The notes under the pieces were generated by a model. The model saw only the letters and a program-made list of their open reading frames with translations. It did not search any database and was not told the origin of the DNA. This document shows, one piece after another, positions 1-8,994 of a stretch of DNA of 64,000 nucleotides. Positions within the stretch are counted from its first letter, which is position 1. Each line of letters starts with the position of its first letter. The stretch is from Salirhabdus salicampi (lineage in GTDB: Bacteria > Bacillota > Bacilli > Bacillales > Alkalibacillaceae), in NCBI RefSeq assembly GCF_024259515.1, contig NZ_JANBWE010000002.1, forward strand, positions 124,001 to 188,000. Direction: 5' to 3'. The position numbers and the translations under genes are program-made.

Positions 1-1052
1 TATTGGTTCAACAGTTGTATAATCCGATTTCCAATGTCTTGAATGTGTTGCACTTCATCTACACAGTTTGTTGAGAGAGCAGCTTTCGGCATCCCAAAAA
101 CAACTGATGTCTCTTCCGATTGGGCAATCACAACAGAAGGGTTATTGTTACCCTTAATGAGTTGTAATCCGTCAGCTCCATCTTGGCCCATTCCGGTTAA
201 CACGACTGCAACTGCATATGATTTAGGCAATTGTGCAATCGATTCAAAAAGTATATTCACCGACGGACTATAATGTAGATGGTCCTTTACCGGACTAATC
301 ATCGCCCTCCATTGTTGGCCTGTACCATCAATTTTTAAATGGTGACCACCTGGAGCGATGTACGCTGTTCCGTCCCTTAATATTTCATCATGTTCTGCTT
401 CTTTCACACGGATAGCACTTAATCGATCTAAACGATTGGCCAAAGACTTTGTGAAGCGAGGTGGTAAATGTTGAGCAATTACTACCGGAGCAGGAAAGTC
501 TTCTTGTAATGAGGTTAATACAGTTTGCAGAGTCTTTGGTCCCCCTGTCGAAGCCCCGATTGCTATAATGTTTCGATAGTTTTTGTAAGGCGTGTTCCCC
601 CGTGTTATGTTTTGGGTACTGCTGAATAGTCGACTCCTCTTTTGTGAAAGGTTCGCTTGTGCAGCGTTATAAACTTTACCGATGAGTTCCTCTTTAATTT
701 CGTGACCAGAAATGGATAACGGATTAGCAGGTTTCGCCAAAAAATCTACCGCCCCTATGCTCAGGGCTTTTACGGTGTTCTCAGCACCTTGCAATGTTGA
801 ATGGGAAAGCATAAGAGTAGGAGTTGGGCATTCTTTCATCACGTGTTCCAACATTTCGAGACCATTCATGATAGGCATTTCCACATCTAAAGTAATGACA
901 TCTGGTCGTAATGACAACGTTTTTTTTAAACCATCAGTACCATTTCTAGCCGTGCTAATCACGTCAATGTTATTTGAGGTGCCTAACATATCACGGATTA
1001 CTTTTCTCATGAATGCTGAATCATCTACTACAAGAACACGAATGGGTTTCAA
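1..1052 (-). CDS. cheB: CheB, chemotaxis protein-glutamate methylesterase (only the last stop-codon base is outside the window)
   Basis: Two-domain response regulator that removes methyl groups from (and deamidates) chemoreceptors when phosphorylated by CheA. The translation starts LKPIRVLVVDDSAF, a receiver domain with D10/D11 and phospho-acceptor D56 in ITLDVEMP. The C-terminal esterase domain shows the catalytic Ser in IGASTGGP, the His in AQHLPP and the Asp in MGQDGADG. Start is TTG at 1052, with an AGGGGAAGG Shine-Dalgarno inside the end of flhG. The frame reaches the window edge as ...QLLNQ followed by TA, so 350 codons are present and only the last stop base is missing. It lies directly downstream of flhG, as in the Bacillus fla/che operon, where cheA would follow. 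Identity is near certain. Confidence 0.96.
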   Translation of the reverse strand, partial: MKPIRVLVVDDSAFMRKVIRDMLGTSNNIDVISTARNGTDGLKKTLSLRPDVITLDVEMPIMNGLEMLEHVMKECPTPTLMLSHSTLQGAENTVKALSIGAVDFLAKPANPLSISGHEIKEELIGKVYNAAQANLSQKRSRLFSSTQNITRGNTPYKNYRNIIAIGASTGGPKTLQTVLTSLQEDFPAPVVIAQHLPPRFTKSLANRLDRLSAIRVKEAEHDEILRDGTAYIAPGGHHLKIDGTGQQWRAMISPVKDHLHYSPSVNILFESIAQLPKSYAVAVVLTGMGQDGADGLQLIKGNNNPSVVIAQSEETSVVFGMPKAALSTNCVDEVQHIQDIGNRIIQLLNQ

Positions 1053-1058
1053 TGCAAT

Positions 1059-1916
1059 CTACCTTCCCCTAAACATCATTTTCAGTTTCGTCACAAACGA
1101 GTGATTCTCAATCGTCTGTGCACCATGTAAATAATCGCTTATCAATTTCCTCATTTTTCTACTAACAAGTGAACGTGGGTTAGATATCGTAAATGGCGAC
1201 TGTTTCTTTACTGCTTCAACTACAGCATAATCATCAGGAATCATTCCTAATAAATGAATGTCTTTTTTTAAAAATTGACTCGCAACTTGCTGTAATCGAT
1301 TTTGAGTAGAAATTCCTTCTTTGTCCTGGAACGTACGGTTCACAATTAAATAGAGTGGTAGATTTGGTTGCTTAGCTGTCACATTTTTCATGACAGAGTA
1401 GGCATCCGTTATCGCAGTCATCTCTGTTGTTGTTACAATAAAACATTCGTGGGCAGCGAGAGCAAAATTCATATGTTCATGCGTGATTCCTGCGCCCATA
1501 TCAAAGATAATATAATCATAGTTGTAGGTAATCTCACTTAATTGAGACAAAAATCTATCAAAATATGCCTGTTCCATTTCAAAAACACCTGATAGTCCTG
1601 AACCGCCAGCAATATATGACAACCCTTCTGGTCCTTCCTCGATAATATTCGAGAGTGACAAACTAGGGTCACGAAACAAATCAATGATGGTCTTCTTAGG
1701 TGAAACCCCCATCAATATATCAATGTTTCCCATACCGAAATCTAAATCAAATAGCAACACTTTCTTTTGCTGTTGACTTAGACCGATGGCAAAGTTCAAG
1801 GCGATATTCGATTTCCCAACTCCACCTTTTCCACTTAAAATTGCAATCGTCTTTGCTTCCTTTACCGTTTTTCCACGGCTCACAAGCTCACGTAGTCTTG
1901 CTGCTTGATCATTCAT
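1059..1916 (-). CDS. flhG: FlhG (YlxH/FleN), MinD-type ATPase controlling flagellar number and placement
   Basis: ParA/MinD-family ATPase of 285 residues that works with FlhF and the C-ring proteins to control flagellar positioning. A deviant Walker A motif SGKGGVGKS is at residues 28-36, and FDLDFGMGNID and YDYIIFDMGAG further on match the MinD switch regions. The N-terminal stretch MNDQAARLRELV resembles the DQAxxLR motif known from FlhG proteins to stimulate the FlhF GTPase; assigning that role here is inference from family. The start ATG overlaps the flhF stop (ATGA), which suggests translational coupling. The C-terminus carries the SD of cheB. Confidence 0.95.
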   Translation of the reverse strand: MNDQAARLRELVSRGKTVKEAKTIAILSGKGGVGKSNIALNFAIGLSQQQKKVLLFDLDFGMGNIDILMGVSPKKTIIDLFRDPSLSLSNIIEEGPEGLSYIAGGSGLSGVFEMEQAYFDRFLSQLSEITYNYDYIIFDMGAGITHEHMNFALAAHECFIVTTTEMTAITDAYSVMKNVTAKQPNLPLYLIVNRTFQDKEGISTQNRLQQVASQFLKKDIHLLGMIPDDYAVVEAVKKQSPFTISNPRSLVSRKMRKLISDYLHGAQTIENHSFVTKLKMMFRGR

Positions 1917-3031
1917 TGTTTTCTGCCCTCCATTATCGTGGAGATCATATTTGCAGTCGAAGCAACTTCGATATCGTCTGGAACAACTTGTCCGGTTGTG
2001 AAATAAGCAACACCTTTTTTATATTTCATCATGACATTGTATATCGTACCAAAATTAGACGCTTCATCACATTTAGTAAAGATAAAGCGATGAATCGGAA
2101 GGTCGATTAGTTGATCACAAATTTCATATATATCTTTCTCCCTCGTATTCAGAGATAGCACAAGGTAAGCTTCCTCATTTTCCGTTTTATGAGGTGTTAA
2201 ACTTTTTAGTTGCTCTGCGTATTGACGGTCTTTATAGTTTCTCCCTGCAGTGTCAATTAAAACAAGATCGTATGACTGGAATTTTTCGATAGCTTGTATA
2301 TAGTCATCACTGTTATAAACAATTTCTATCGGTATATTTAAGATTTTCGCATACGTTTTTAACTGTTCGATTGCTGCAATTCGGTACGTGTCTGTTGTTA
2401 TGAGTGAGACCTTCTTTCCTTCTTCAATAGATGCTTTAGCTGCCACTTTTGCAATCGTCGTCGTTTTCCCTACACCTGTAGGTCCGATAAAATGTAAGAT
2501 CTTTTTCTCATCACCAGGTGCACCAAAGGTCAAATTACGAATGTTTGACTCGATAAATTCCTCAATCCACTTTTTTATATCTTTGTCAGTTGCTTGTTTT
2601 TTGTGTAGATAATATTGTTCAAATAGATAATCAACAATCTCCTTAGCATTATCCTCTGATATGCCTATCTCTAATAAATGATTGTACATACTTTGTACTT
2701 GCTCAGGATAAGGAATCGTATCCTTTTGCTTTAAAGACTGTTCAGATGTACTAGTCCCTTTCTCACGTTCAGAATTCCGTAGCCTTTCAGACAGTTCATT
2801 ACGATCAATCAATGGTTTTACGCTGTCCTCTCTTTTTGACGCAACTTTATGTTGAACTGGTTGCGGGTCAGTAGCAGCTATGACTTCAATGTCTTTTTTG
2901 CGAAACAGGCCTAGCATTCCTTTTTTGTTAACTTCCTTTGAATTCAATATAACAGCGTCATTCCCTAATTCCTTACGCACAAGGTGCATAGCTTCAATCA
3001 TTGTGGGTGCTTTAAATTTTTTTACCTTCAT
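1913..3031 (-). CDS. flhF: FlhF, SRP-type GTPase for flagellar placement
   Basis: Third member of the SRP GTPase family (with Ffh and FtsY), 372 residues. It has a short basic N-terminus, a variable Lys/Glu/Ser-rich linker (about residues 55-110), an N domain (about 110-175) and a G domain. The P-loop GPTGVGKT is at residues 183-190, DTAGRNYKD is the G3 region and TKCDE near the C-terminus is the G4 region. It localises the nascent flagellar basal body, with FlhG as its activator. The gene overlaps flhA by 4 nt (ATGA) on one side and flhG on the other. Length and layout match B. subtilis FlhF. Confidence 0.96.
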   Translation of the reverse strand: MKVKKFKAPTMIEAMHLVRKELGNDAVILNSKEVNKKGMLGLFRKKDIEVIAATDPQPVQHKVASKREDSVKPLIDRNELSERLRNSEREKGTSTSEQSLKQKDTIPYPEQVQSMYNHLLEIGISEDNAKEIVDYLFEQYYLHKKQATDKDIKKWIEEFIESNIRNLTFGAPGDEKKILHFIGPTGVGKTTTIAKVAAKASIEEGKKVSLITTDTYRIAAIEQLKTYAKILNIPIEIVYNSDDYIQAIEKFQSYDLVLIDTAGRNYKDRQYAEQLKSLTPHKTENEEAYLVLSLNTREKDIYEICDQLIDLPIHRFIFTKCDEASNFGTIYNVMMKYKKGVAYFTTGQVVPDDIEVASTANMISTIMEGRKQ

Positions 3032-5061
3032 GCTACATTCACCACTCCTGTACTTTGCACTTCAACATTCGGTTCTAATTCATTATAAGATAGAACAACG
3101 ACATTCGGTATATATCGCTCAATTAACTGTTTGAAATACATCCGAATTGCAGGTGAGCATAAAATAATCGGCGTTTCTTCTTGCATTGCCATTTGTTCTA
3201 CTTCCTTGTGAACAGATTGAATAACCGACTGTTGAGATTCTGGATCTAACGCTAAATAGTTTCCATGTTCGGTTTGCTGTACGTTTTCCGCAATCATCTT
3301 CTCAATCTTTCCTGAAAGGGTAATGACCTTCAACATATTGTTATCTGAACAATATTGTTTTGTAATTTGGGCCGACAGAGATTGTCTCACATATTCTACT
3401 AATAAATCTGTATCATTTGTCATTTTGCCAAAGTCAGCTAGCGTTTCAAAAATTACAGGCAGGTTCCGAATGGAAACTTGCTCTTTTAGTAATTTCGCCA
3501 ATACTTTTTGGACGTCCCCAATTGATAACGGTTCTGGGGTTACTTCTTCTACTAAAATTGGATAACTCTCTTTTAAGTGGTCGATAAGCTGTTTTGTTTC
3601 TTGACGACCAATGAGTTCGTGAGCGTTTGACTTCAACACTTCTGTAATGTGTGTGGAAACAACTGACGGCGGATCTACGACTGTATATCCCGATAATTCT
3701 GCTTCATCTTTCAGTTCTTCCGGAATCCATTTTGCAGGCATACCGAAAGCAGGCTCAACTGTGTCGATCCCCTCTAAATCTTCATCATCCATTCCAGGGC
3801 TCATTGCTAAATAGTGATCAGTATAAATTTCGCCTTTTGCAACTTCGTTCCCTTTGATTTTCAAACAATATTCATTCGGGTTCAGTTGAATATTATCCCT
3901 TATTCGTACGACAGGAACTACAACTCCTAATTCTAAGGCTAATTGTCTTCTAATCATAACAATTCGGTCTAATAAATCTCCACCTTGAGAAGAATCTGCC
4001 AACGGTATGAGAGCATAACCAAATTCAAACTCAATCGGGTCCATGTTCATTAATTGAACCACATTTTCCGGTGTAGTTGTATTGGTTTCAAGTTCCTCCT
4101 CTTCCTCTGTTTCTTCCACTGCCTGTTGAGCAACAACAGAACGTTGAATCCAATATCCGCCAGAGGCAAGGAGTAAGGCAATCATAAGAGTAAGGCCGAA
4201 GTTAATCGGAGTTAGACCTAGTAAAAAAATCGATCCAGCTGCAATGTATAGTAATTTTGGATATCTAAATAGTTGAGATGTTACTTCTTGACTTAAGTTC
4301 CCTTCAGAGGCTACCCGTGTCACAATAATACCTGTCGCTGTTGCAATTAATAACGCAGGGATTTGGGAAACAAGTCCATCACCTACAGTTAGGCGCATAA
4401 AAAGGTTTACAGATTCGTTAAAGGTTAGACCGAGCTGGGCCATACCAATAATAAGACCAAAAATAACATTAATAATAACAATGACAATCCCAGCAATTGC
4501 GTCACCTTTTACGAATTTACTCGCACCATCCATAGCCCCATAAAAATCCGATTCTTTTTCAATTTTTTCACGTCGGTCTTTCGCTTCGTGTTCTGATATC
4601 ATTCCTGCATTTAAATCTGCATCTATACTCATCTGTTTACCAGGCATCGCATCCAATGTAAAACGGGCTGCAACCTCGGAAACACGCTCAGACCCCTTCG
4701 TTATCACAATAAATTGGATAATAACAAGAATTAAAAAGATAACAAAACCGACTAATGGATTGTTTCCAATCACAAATGAACCGAATGTATCGATTACTTG
4801 TCCTGCTTCTCCTTCAGAAAGAATCGATCGAGTAGTCGATACGTTTAACCCTAATCGAAACAATGTCATCAGTAACAGCAGGGATGGGAAAATGGAAAAT
4901 TCCAACACTTCCCTTGTGTTCATGGCTACTAATATGACAATAAGGGCTAACGTAATATTAAACAGAATAAATAAACTTAACATCCATCCTGGCAAAGGTA
5001 TAACGAGCATGATAATTATTAGTATAACTCCAAATAATACAGATAAATCTTTTATAGCCAT
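3028..5061 (-). CDS. flhA: FlhA, flagellar type III export gate protein
   Basis: Integral membrane core of the flagellar export apparatus, 677 residues. The first ~310 residues hold about eight hydrophobic segments. Between them the FHIPEP family signature is readable as RFTLDAMPGKQMSIDADL near residues 133-150. A Glu/Thr-rich linker (about 320-340) leads to the cytoplasmic domain that docks chaperone-substrate complexes in the nonameric FlhA ring. The start ATG lies behind AAGGGGAGAATTGCTTC. It sits between flhB and flhF as in Bacillus and is intact. Confidence 0.97.
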   Translation of the reverse strand: MAIKDLSVLFGVILIIIMLVIPLPGWMLSLFILFNITLALIVILVAMNTREVLEFSIFPSLLLLMTLFRLGLNVSTTRSILSEGEAGQVIDTFGSFVIGNNPLVGFVIFLILVIIQFIVITKGSERVSEVAARFTLDAMPGKQMSIDADLNAGMISEHEAKDRREKIEKESDFYGAMDGASKFVKGDAIAGIVIVIINVIFGLIIGMAQLGLTFNESVNLFMRLTVGDGLVSQIPALLIATATGIIVTRVASEGNLSQEVTSQLFRYPKLLYIAAGSIFLLGLTPINFGLTLMIALLLASGGYWIQRSVVAQQAVEETEEEEELETNTTTPENVVQLMNMDPIEFEFGYALIPLADSSQGGDLLDRIVMIRRQLALELGVVVPVVRIRDNIQLNPNEYCLKIKGNEVAKGEIYTDHYLAMSPGMDDEDLEGIDTVEPAFGMPAKWIPEELKDEAELSGYTVVDPPSVVSTHITEVLKSNAHELIGRQETKQLIDHLKESYPILVEEVTPEPLSIGDVQKVLAKLLKEQVSIRNLPVIFETLADFGKMTNDTDLLVEYVRQSLSAQITKQYCSDNNMLKVITLSGKIEKMIAENVQQTEHGNYLALDPESQQSVIQSVHKEVEQMAMQEETPIILCSPAIRMYFKQLIERYIPNVVVLSYNELEPNVEVQSTGVVNVA

Positions 5062-5082
5062 GAAGCAATTCTCCCCTTATTG

Positions 5083-6165
5083 TTATGCCTTGTTCTCCGT
5101 TTGATAAACATAAGCTAAAACTTCCGCTACTGCTTGATAAAACTGTTCATCTATTTCCTGACCGATTTCCACCCCACTGTATAAAGAGCGGGCTAAAAAG
5201 CGATTTTCTACTGTCTCAACGTGATTTGCTTTGGCCACTTCACGTATTTTCAAGGCAACATAATCAACACCTTTGGCAATAACGTATGGTGCACTGGCCT
5301 TTTCTTCATCATATTTTATCGCAACAGCATAATGGGTTGGGTTTGTAATGACAACGTCAGCTTTCGGCACTTCACTCATCATCCGCTGCATACTCATTTG
5401 TCTTCTTTTTTCTTTTAGCTTCGATTTGATGAGCGGGTCACCTTCCATGTTTTTATACTCATCTTTCATATCTTGTTTCGACATTTTAATATTTTTCTCA
5501 TGGTCATATCGTTGATACATATAGTCTAAGATCGAGAGACAAAGTAGGGCGATTGATGCGGCTACCCCCATCATAATTGTGATTTGGCCGAAAAACCCGA
5601 TAGAGTTTTCTATATCCTTTAAAGAAAGGAGCATCATTTCATCTTTGTTAAGCCATAAGATGGCGAATGTAATCGTCCCGATAATGGTAATTTTGAGCAG
5701 AGATTTCAGCAACTCTACTAAGGCTCTTACAGAAAAGATTTTCTTTGCACCCTTAATGGGGTCAATTTTATTTAAATTAAACTTTAATGGTTCAGTCGTA
5801 AATAAAAAGCCAATCTGTAATAAGTTCGAAGTAAGACCCGCGATAACAGCTACTAATAAAATAGGAGCCATCACCTTCGTAACTTCAATGGTAGTGTCTA
5901 AAAACATAGTAGCGACATTTTCTTCACTAATGTTCCAATGAATATACTCCGTAAAACTCTTCGTATAAATGGCAGAGAAAGATTGTTGTAAATACTTCCC
6001 CCAGAAGATAAATAAGAGGAACATCATAAATAATAAAATAGCTGTGTTTACGTCTTGACTTTTAGCCACTTGTCCTTTTTTACGTGAATCTTGTCTTTTT
6101 TTGGGAGTAGCTTTCTCAGTTTTTTCTTGTGAGAAAAATTGGAGATCCAATGAAAGGACCTTCAT
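5083..6165 (-). CDS. flhB: FlhB, flagellar export switch protein
   Basis: Export gate component that autocleaves to switch substrate specificity from rod/hook to filament, 360 residues. A basic N-terminus (EKTEKATPKKRQDSRKKGQ) precedes four membrane segments between about residues 40 and 215. The cytoplasmic domain contains the autocleavage motif NPTH at residues 275-278. The start ATG is 2 nt from the fliR stop and the SD GGGGCTT lies in the end of fliR. A second gene in the window, the ylqH homologue at 31455-31733, resembles only this protein's C-terminal cytoplasmic domain. Confidence 0.97.
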   Translation of the reverse strand: MKVLSLDLQFFSQEKTEKATPKKRQDSRKKGQVAKSQDVNTAILLFMMFLLFIFWGKYLQQSFSAIYTKSFTEYIHWNISEENVATMFLDTTIEVTKVMAPILLVAVIAGLTSNLLQIGFLFTTEPLKFNLNKIDPIKGAKKIFSVRALVELLKSLLKITIIGTITFAILWLNKDEMMLLSLKDIENSIGFFGQITIMMGVAASIALLCLSILDYMYQRYDHEKNIKMSKQDMKDEYKNMEGDPLIKSKLKEKRRQMSMQRMMSEVPKADVVITNPTHYAVAIKYDEEKASAPYVIAKGVDYVALKIREVAKANHVETVENRFLARSLYSGVEIGQEIDEQFYQAVAEVLAYVYQTENKA

Positions 6166-6166
6166 A

Positions 6167-6943
6167 TTAAGCCCCTCCTATCAAAATCATTAAATCTCTC
6201 ATAGCTTTTATCATCGTTTCAAACAATTGACGTACAAGAATAATATAAATCCCAAAAGAAACGAGAAGAACGGCAAAACTGACGAATATTTTTAACGGTA
6301 AACCTACAACGAACACGTTTAATTGCGGAACTGTCCTTGCGACAATACCTAATGCGACGTCAACTAAAAAGAGGCATCCTACAATTGGAATCGACATTTG
6401 AAAAGCGATTAGAAACATTAAACTGAACATTTTGATTAGAAATAACGGAATGGATCCTTCTTCAAAGGGAATCATTTGTTCCATCGGGATAAAATCATAA
6501 CTATAAAAGATACCATCAAGTAACATATGGTGTGCGTCCACAGTAATTAGGAAAAGCAACGTAATCGTATATAAAAATTGACCAATTAACGGGCTTTGAG
6601 CACCTGTTTGTGGATCAATCACGTTAGCAATAGCAAACCCCATCTGAAAATCGATAAAACCACCAGCAATTTGGATTGCTGCTAAAATTAAATATGCAAT
6701 GAATCCAATCATAATCCCGACCATCAGCTCTTTTAATAAAAGCATAAAATACTGTCCGTCAATGGCCATTACAGGAATTTGAACACTATAAAACATAATC
6801 CATGTTAAAAAGAAGATAAGACCCATTTTATGTCGTGCAGGGATACCTCGATATGAAAAGAGCGGGATCATAAGAAAAAACCCTGTCACTCTAGCAAATA
6901 TGAGTAAAAAACCGGGTAATCTCAACAAATCAAATAGTTCCAT
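6167..6943 (-). CDS. fliR: FliR, flagellar export gate protein
   Basis: Polytopic membrane protein (258 residues, about six hydrophobic segments) of the FliP5-Q4-R1 export-gate complex. The N-terminus MELFDLLRLPGFLLIFARVTGFF is typical, as is the internal stretch FIDFQMGFAIANVIDPQTGAQ, which resembles the conserved MGFA region of FliR/SpaR proteins. It is 6 nt from fliQ and 2 nt from flhB. Single-domain length shows it is not fused to flhB, unlike some clostridia. Confidence 0.96.
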   Translation of the reverse strand: MELFDLLRLPGFLLIFARVTGFFLMIPLFSYRGIPARHKMGLIFFLTWIMFYSVQIPVMAIDGQYFMLLLKELMVGIMIGFIAYLILAAIQIAGGFIDFQMGFAIANVIDPQTGAQSPLIGQFLYTITLLFLITVDAHHMLLDGIFYSYDFIPMEQMIPFEEGSIPLFLIKMFSLMFLIAFQMSIPIVGCLFLVDVALGIVARTVPQLNVFVVGLPLKIFVSFAVLLVSFGIYIILVRQLFETMIKAMRDLMILIGGA

Positions 6944-6949
6944 ATTGAA

Positions 6950-7219
6950 CTACCCTATCACTGTATGCAAATTTTTTAAGATACCCATTGTATAATCGAT
7001 CATTTTGACGAGCATCCATGGGCCAAAAAAGACTATCCCAACAAAAACCGCAATAATTTTCGGTATAAAGGCTAACGTTTGCTCTTGAATTTGCGTCGTC
7101 GCCTGAAAGATACTCACGAGCAGCCCTACCACGAGCGCTAAAATGAGGATAGGACCTGTCACTAACAAAAGGGTATAGACCCCTCTTTCCGCAAGAGATA
7201 TAACAAAATCACTGTTCAC
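6950..7219 (-). CDS. fliQ: FliQ, flagellar export gate protein
   Basis: Small two-helix membrane protein (89 residues) that packs around FliP in the export gate. It shows two hydrophobic helices and the family motif LALVVGLLVSIFQATTQIQEQTL (given only to mark the region, about residues 26-48). Start is GTG at 7219 behind AAAGGGGTTCGGACA. It sits between fliP and fliR. Confidence 0.96.
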   Translation of the reverse strand: MNSDFVISLAERGVYTLLLVTGPILILALVVGLLVSIFQATTQIQEQTLAFIPKIIAVFVGIVFFGPWMLVKMIDYTMGILKNLHTVIG

Positions 7220-7237
7220 TGTCCGAACCCCTTTCTG

Positions 7238-7903
7238 CTAGAAACTTTGTAATAATGAATGGGTAATTAAATACCAACCATCCACTAACACAAATAATAA
7301 GATTTTAAATGGTAGAGAAATCATTACAGGCGGTAACATCATCATTCCCATTGACATTAAAATACTGGCTACAGCCATATCAATAATTAAGAAGGGAACA
7401 AAAATCATAAAACCCATTTGAAACGCAGTTTTTAACTCACTAATGGCGAATGCAGGTATCAGTGTCGATAACGGAATGTCTTCGAGTGTTGCTGGTGCCT
7501 CTGCCCCCGCATAATCTAAAAATAAAGACAAATCCTTTTGCCGAGTATGTTGTGCCATAAATTCTTTTACAGGTAAACTTGCTCGGTCATACGCTTCATC
7601 AATCGTAATTTCCTCGTTAAATAACGGTTGTAGTGCTTGCTCATTTACTTCGTTAAAAGTAGGAGCCATTATAAAAAATGTTAAAAATAACGCTAATCCA
7701 ATTAAGATTTGGTTAGGTGGCATTTGTTGTGTTGCCAAAGAAGTTCGCACAAAGGACAACACGATAATAATCCTTGTAAAACTAGTCATTAATATAAGAA
7801 TACTTGGAGCTAATGCTAAGACCGTTAAAAGAAGTAATAGTCTAATAGAAGTAGAAAGCGTACCAGGATCCGTTTCGGAGAATAAGTTTACAAATTCATT
7901 CAT
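7238..7903 (-). CDS. fliP: FliP, flagellar export gate protein
   Basis: Main pore-forming protein of the export gate, 221 residues, the same length as B. subtilis FliP. Recognised by FVRTSLATQQMPPNQILIGL in the middle and by FAISELKTAFQMGF and SMGMMMLPPVMISLPFK in the C-terminal half. About four hydrophobic segments are seen, and the start leaves a short N-terminus without the long cleavable signal of enterobacterial FliP. Its ATG overlaps the fliO stop (ATGA). Confidence 0.97.
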   Translation of the reverse strand: MNEFVNLFSETDPGTLSTSIRLLLLLTVLALAPSILILMTSFTRIIIVLSFVRTSLATQQMPPNQILIGLALFLTFFIMAPTFNEVNEQALQPLFNEEITIDEAYDRASLPVKEFMAQHTRQKDLSLFLDYAGAEAPATLEDIPLSTLIPAFAISELKTAFQMGFMIFVPFLIIDMAVASILMSMGMMMLPPVMISLPFKILLFVLVDGWYLITHSLLQSF

Positions 7904-8571
7904 GGACGTTGATCCTCTTTTCCATTTTTCGTTGTCTGATGAACGTTCGTTCTGTTATTTTGCATCGTAAACAATTCTTTTTCGAAGAGTTGTTTGAATT
8001 GAGGAGATTGATTGTTACTTGCCCCTTCTTCTTTTTGACGGAACTGCTGTATGAAGGATTGTACTGTTTTCCCCGATGATTGTGCTTGAGTCTTTTCTTG
8101 TAGTTCTTTCACCGTTTTGTCATCATCGATTTCCGTTAAGAGATTCACATTATCTCCAACCCCAACTGCATAAAAACGATCACCTATACGAACTACTTGT
8201 ACAGACTTATTCGCACCTAACGAGACGCCTCCTAATGTTTCAATCCCTTGGACTTGCTGAAACATTTTATTTTTCTTCTGCAGGACCTTTGCTAACAAAT
8301 ATATTAAACCTAAAATGAGAGCTAGGAAAAAGAACATTTTTACAAATACAAGAAATAACGATCCTTCTTCTTGTGGTACTTGTACACTACCCCCATCACG
8401 GTCGCCTTCATCCTGTTCATTAGAGCCGTTTGGGTTGTCACTGTCTTGCTGTGAATTTTGAGTTTTCTTTATAAGATCTGCCACAGTGTCTGGCTCTGCA
8501 TATACAGTAGACGAATCAACTGTAATATGAGCGAACAACAAAAGTGTTATGATCCATTTCCAAGTTTTCAT
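7900..8571 (-). CDS. fliO: FliO (FliZ in Bacillus), flagellar export gate assembly protein
   Basis: Membrane protein of 223 residues that helps assemble FliP. An N-terminal signal-like segment ends at VYA-EPD (about residue 25), followed by an acidic, Asn/Gln/Asp-rich stretch, one membrane helix (about 72-94, FLVFVKMFFFLALILGLIYL) and a cytoplasmic domain with VQGIETLGGVSLGANKSVQV typical of FliO/FliZ. The C-terminal ~70 residues are polar and probably disordered. B. subtilis calls this gene fliZ; it is unrelated to enterobacterial FliZ. Confidence 0.92.
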   Translation of the reverse strand: MKTWKWIITLLLFAHITVDSSTVYAEPDTVADLIKKTQNSQQDSDNPNGSNEQDEGDRDGGSVQVPQEEGSLFLVFVKMFFFLALILGLIYLLAKVLQKKNKMFQQVQGIETLGGVSLGANKSVQVVRIGDRFYAVGVGDNVNLLTEIDDDKTVKELQEKTQAQSSGKTVQSFIQQFRQKEEGASNNQSPQFKQLFEKELFTMQNNRTNVHQTTKNGKEDQRP

Positions 8572-8609
8572 TTTTTATTCACCACTTCTATTCTGTATAA
8601 TCATTTCTG

Positions 8610-8972
8610 CTAGGAAACTGCTTTTTTCATTGCCTCTAACACACGCTCAGGTTGAAATGGTTTGACGATAAAGTCTTTAGCTCCTGATTGAATAGCTTCA
8701 ATCACAATTGATTGTTGTCCCATTGCGGAACACATCACGACAGTGGCAGAAGGATCGATACTGCGGATTTCTTTTAACGCGGTTAAACCATCCTTCTCTG
8801 GCATCGTGATGTCTAATGTGACGACATCTGGGTTCAACTCTGTAAACATGTCAATTGCTTCGTTACCATCTTTCGCTTCCCCAACAACTTCGTATCCGTT
8901 GGTTACTAAAATATCTTTTATCATCTTACGCATAAATGCTGCGTCATCTACAATTAATACTCGTTCGTCCAT
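8610..8972 (-). CDS. cheY: CheY, chemotaxis response regulator
   Basis: Single receiver domain of 120 residues. The acidic pocket is D9/D10 (LIVDDAAFMR), the phospho-acceptor is D54 (VTLDITMPEKDG), and S82 (CSAMGQQ) and K104 (FIVKPFQ) complete the active site. CheY-P binds FliM and FliY at the switch to bias rotation. It is encoded just downstream of fliY, whose product dephosphorylates it. The SD TAAGGGGGC precedes the ATG. Confidence 0.97.
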   Translation of the reverse strand: MDERVLIVDDAAFMRKMIKDILVTNGYEVVGEAKDGNEAIDMFTELNPDVVTLDITMPEKDGLTALKEIRSIDPSATVVMCSAMGQQSIVIEAIQSGAKDFIVKPFQPERVLEAMKKAVS

Positions 8973-8994
8973 TTTACCAATAGCCCCCTTAACA